From the NCBI GenBank assembly GCA_017645765.1, contig JAGCNV010000080.1:1-54270 (forward strand): a DNA stretch of 54,270 bases, written 5' to 3'. The notes beneath the pieces were generated by a model, which did no database searches, was not told the DNA's origin, and worked only from the letters and a program-made list of their open reading frames with translations. The position numbers and the translations under genes are program-made. The first letter of the stretch is position 1, and each line of letters begins with the position of its first letter. This DNA is from a bacterium (GTDB taxonomy: Bacteria > UBP6 > UBA1177). Positions 51,556 through 54,270 of the stretch are shown here, piece after piece.

Positions 51556-54102
51556 ATGCTTTACGAACACAAGAAAATAGAGCCGAAATGGCAGAAAAAG
51601 TGGAGAGAATCAGGAATTTTTGAATACAAGGGAGCGGCTGATCCGCGTCCGAAATACTACATGCTCGAAATGTTCCCCTACCCGTCAGGCAGGCTTCACA
51701 TGGGACATGTCAGAAACTATTCGATAGGCGATGTAGTAGCCAGATACTACTTCAGAAAAGGGTTCAACGTCCTTCACCCGATAGGCTGGGACTCTTTCGG
51801 TCTTCCCGCTGAGAATGCTGCGATCGAAAACAAGATCCCGCCGGCAAAATGGACTTACGCAAACATCGACAACATGCGCGAACGCTTCCATCAGCTCGGT
51901 TTCAGCTACGACTGGAGCCGCGAAACCGCGACATGCAGAGCGGAATACTACCGCTGGGAACAGAAATTCTTCATCGAGATGTTCAACCGCGGCCTTGTCT
52001 ACAAAAAGAACAGCGAGGTCAACTGGTGCCCGAAATGCAACACCGTCCTTGCCAACGAGCAGGTCGAGAACGGCATCTGCTGGAGGCATGGCTGCCAGGT
52101 CGAAAAACGCAAGATCGAGCAGTGGTATTTCAAAATCACCGACTATGCCCAGGAACTTCTTGACTGCCTTGACGAACTCAAAGGCTGGCCCGACAACGTA
52201 AAAGAGATGCAGCGCAACTGGATCGGCAGAAGCGAAGGTACCTACATCGACTTCAAATTCGCCGACAGCGACGAGACTGCAACTGTCTTTACGACCCGTC
52301 CCGACACGCTGATGGGCGTAACTTTCGTCAGCATGGCGGTCGAGCACGAGTTTACGGCGAAATTTCTGGAAGACGCTCCCAACCGTGCCGAGATGCAGGC
52401 ATTTATCGATGAAGTAAAGCGTCTGCACCTTGAGACACGCGATGAAAACTACGAAAAGAAAGGCTTCTTCACAGGCAAATATCTGATCCACCCGCTCACC
52501 GGAGAGAAAGTTCCGCTCTACTTCGCGAACTTCGTCCTTGCAGGCTACGGAACGGGAATCGTAATGGCGGTTCCGGCACACGACCAGCGCGACTTCGACT
52601 TCGCAAAGAAATACGGCCTTCCGGTAAAAATCGTTATCCAGCCTGAAGACAAAGCTCTTGAAGAACCGCTTGCAGAGGCTTACACCGAACCCGGCGTCCT
52701 CGTCAACAGCGGCATTTTCGACGGCACGAAATCGACCGACGCCAAAAAGAAGATCAGCGATTATGTCATCAAAGAGGGAAAAGGAAGGATCGGCATCAAC
52801 TACAGGCTTCGCGACTGGGGCATCAGCCGTCAGAGATACTGGGGAACTCCGATCCCGATGATAAACTGCCCGAAATGCGGCACGGTTCCCGAAAAAATCG
52901 AGAATCTTCCTGTCAGACTTCCCGAAAACGTCGAATTTACCGGCGTTACAAGCCCGCTCAAGGATATGCCGGAATTTTACGAGACGACCTGTCCCTGCTG
53001 CGGCGGCAAGGCGACACGCGAGACAGACACGATGGACACTTTCGTCGAAAGTTCGTGGTATCACATGAGATACTGCGATCCTAAGAGCTCTGACGTCCCC
53101 TTCTCTCGCAAGGAAGTCGACCATGCGATGCCGGTCGACCAGTATATCGGCGGAGTAGAACACGCCGTAATGCACCTGCTTTACACCAGATTTTTCACCA
53201 AAATCCTGGCCGATTTAGGTTATGTCGGATTCCGCGAACCCGTCAAAAATCTTCTTACGCAGGGAATGGTCTGCATGGAGTCTTATTCCAACGATTCCGG
53301 ATACTTATATCCAGACGAAGTATACAAGAAAGACGGTAAATACTACACAATTTCGGACGATTCGCCTGTAAATGTCGGCAGAGTCGAAAAAATGAGCAAA
53401 TCGAAGAAAAACGTCGTTGATCCGCTCGTTCTCATCGACAAATACGGCGCTGACACGGCGAGACTTTTTGTCCTCTTCGCAGCTCCGCCTGAGAAAGACC
53501 TCGAATGGTCTGAAGAAGGCGTCGAAGGGTGCAGCAGATTCCTCACCAGAATTTGGAACATCGTCACGGCGAATGAAGAGATCATCAGGAACTTCGCCGA
53601 TCCCGAAAATGTTGAAGGTGCCGGCAAGGAACTCTGGGCAAAGACCCACGAGACGATCAAAAAAGTCGGCGACGAGATCGAAAGATTCCACTTCAACACC
53701 GCGATCAGCGCGATCATGGAACTTGTCAACGCGGCATACAAGCTTAAACCTGAAACCGACATCGAAAAAGCGGTCCTCGCACAGGCACTCCGCTCGATAA
53801 TCCTCCTTCTCAACCCGTTCGCACCGCACATCACCGAAGAACTCGCAGAGATCTGCGGAATGAAGGAAATCGCAGAAACACCGTTCCCCAAACTCGACGA
53901 AAAAGCACTCGTCAAAGACGAAATCTTAGTCGTAGTCCAGGTAAACGGCAAACTCCGCGACAAAATGAACTTCCCCGCAAATATCACCGCAGCCGAAGTC
54001 GAAGCGGCAGTCAGAGCGAAAGACTACTCGAAATTCCTCAAATCGGGCGAAATCAAGAAAGTCGTCTACATCCCCGGCAAACTCGTGAATGTGGTCGGGT
54101 AA
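51556..54102 (+). CDS. leuS: Leucyl-tRNA synthetase
   Basis: 848 residues. Class Ia synthetase that charges tRNA-Leu. HIGH-type motif PYPSGRLHMGH with HMGH at 48-51, and KMSKS at 612-616. The CP1 editing domain (about 220-420) has the TTRPDTLMG threonine-rich loop and the GTGIVMAVPAHDQRD Asp motif. The HIGH-linked zinc region (WCPKC and ENGICWRHGC) and a second CPKCG/CPCCG pair can be seen. The C-terminus ends with the short VVQVNGKLRDK domain. Start after GGAGG. Confidence 0.97.
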   Translation: MLYEHKKIEPKWQKKWRESGIFEYKGAADPRPKYYMLEMFPYPSGRLHMGHVRNYSIGDVVARYYFRKGFNVLHPIGWDSFGLPAENAAIENKIPPAKWTYANIDNMRERFHQLGFSYDWSRETATCRAEYYRWEQKFFIEMFNRGLVYKKNSEVNWCPKCNTVLANEQVENGICWRHGCQVEKRKIEQWYFKITDYAQELLDCLDELKGWPDNVKEMQRNWIGRSEGTYIDFKFADSDETATVFTTRPDTLMGVTFVSMAVEHEFTAKFLEDAPNRAEMQAFIDEVKRLHLETRDENYEKKGFFTGKYLIHPLTGEKVPLYFANFVLAGYGTGIVMAVPAHDQRDFDFAKKYGLPVKIVIQPEDKALEEPLAEAYTEPGVLVNSGIFDGTKSTDAKKKISDYVIKEGKGRIGINYRLRDWGISRQRYWGTPIPMINCPKCGTVPEKIENLPVRLPENVEFTGVTSPLKDMPEFYETTCPCCGGKATRETDTMDTFVESSWYHMRYCDPKSSDVPFSRKEVDHAMPVDQYIGGVEHAVMHLLYTRFFTKILADLGYVGFREPVKNLLTQGMVCMESYSNDSGYLYPDEVYKKDGKYYTISDDSPVNVGRVEKMSKSKKNVVDPLVLIDKYGADTARLFVLFAAPPEKDLEWSEEGVEGCSRFLTRIWNIVTANEEIIRNFADPENVEGAGKELWAKTHETIKKVGDEIERFHFNTAISAIMELVNAAYKLKPETDIEKAVLAQALRSIILLLNPFAPHITEELAEICGMKEIAETPFPKLDEKALVKDEILVVVQVNGKLRDKMNFPANITAAEVEAAVRAKDYSKFLKSGEIKKVVYIPGKLVNVVG

Positions 54103-54250
54103 CAGCGAGGCAGTTTTGAGCAGAAACGAATTCGAATTTTTGATTTACATGATTCATCTCGGAAAAATCCACAACGGTGAAAACGGCATCCAGTATCTTG
54201 ATTACAAGTTGCTTGCCGATATTTTGTCAGAAACCGAGCCGAAAAAATAA
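54089..54250 (+). CDS. Small ORF overlapping the end of leuS, unknown
   Basis: From ATG 54089 the frame runs 53 codons to TAA 54248-54250, starting 14 bases before the leuS stop. A better-supported start may be TTG at 54116, with CGAGG five to six bases before it, giving 44 residues (NEFEFLIYMIHLGKIHNGEN and QYLDYKLLADILSETEPKK). It is predicted mostly helical, with a Lys-rich end. No family is recognised. Downstream context is cut off by the window edge. Confidence 0.45.
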   Translation: MWSGNSEAVLSRNEFEFLIYMIHLGKIHNGENGIQYLDYKLLADILSETEPKK

Positions 54251-54270
54251 TGGTCAGCACAGCACAGCAC

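Noticed and set aside
51685-53175. Long open frame antisense to leuS (about 496 codons)
   Set aside because: leuS is certain over this stretch; the antisense protein matches nothing recognisable and comes from GC-biased third positions.
54251-54270. Short CAGCA-type tandem repeat at the window end
   Set aside because: Only about three copies are visible before the edge; too little to call a repeat.

Overview
The window looks like chromosome from a diderm (Gram-negative) bacterium. It encodes a LolC/LolE-type lipoprotein-release permease, SecDF-YajC and at least five predicted lipoproteins with a lipobox Cys near residue 18-20. A -24/-12 (sigma-54) promoter and an FHA protein with a DUF4388-like domain, combined with Asp/Glu-rich Cys-rich lipoproteins, would fit a deltaproteobacterial or Myxococcota-like lineage. 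No rRNA or other phylogenetic marker was compared, so that placement is a low-confidence guess. Base composition is moderate, mid-40s % GC by eye. Promoters of TTGAnn-16/17-TAtAaT type and GGAG-type ribosome sites are easy to see and fix most starts.

Layout. 1-140: end of an IS3-family element. 171-1740: terminator, sigma-54 promoter, ino1, terminator. 1864-2619: repeat-rich lipoprotein. 2720-6699: sbcD-sbcC. 6733-10454: leader ORF, small membrane protein, FHA/DUF4388 protein, aroE-like, rsmB-like. 10606-13442: two tandem Cys-rich DUF1566 lipoproteins. 13452-15777 (minus): isocitrate/isopropylmalate-type dehydrogenase and a GltD/PreT-like oxidoreductase. 15911-18481: an accessory-looking islet with a repeat array and DUF4143 ATPase, a Vat-type acetyltransferase and a Cys-rich small protein. 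18565-24793 (minus): grpE, dnaK, dnaJ, tcdA, then rpmE and prfA. 24937-29070 (minus): nnr, tsaE, an EI24/CysZ-like protein and lolC/E, with overlapping reading frames. 29204-33161: flippase, a membrane-anchored protein of unknown function, and a YkgJ-type Cys cluster protein. 33142-35441 (minus): miaB and a lone etfA. 35507-38396 (minus): kelch-like lipoprotein, small membrane protein, hypothetical, rpoZ. 38469-40891: purM, and divergently udk-nth. 40940-48954 (minus): LPG-synthase-like membrane protein, GH13 lipoprotein, and yajC-secD-secF-recJ. 49105-54250: TPR membrane protein, leuS and a nested small ORF.

Most of the window is housekeeping: protein folding and export, translation, tRNA modification, DNA repair and metabolite repair. 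The less ordinary parts are (i) a four-copy 32-33 bp repeat array ending on the start codon of a DUF4143 ATPase, (ii) a nearly identical promoter-plus-leader in front of two unrelated membrane-protein genes, one of which drives a 14-codon leader ORF coupled by ATGA, (iii) surface lipoproteins built from EGF-like, DUF1566 and Asp-Pro-Asn repeats, one carrying an exact 57-bp tandem duplication, and (iv) a sigma-54 promoter before the inositol phosphate synthase gene. No CRISPR array, tRNA or rRNA was seen. No gene-free stretch exceeds 300 bases.
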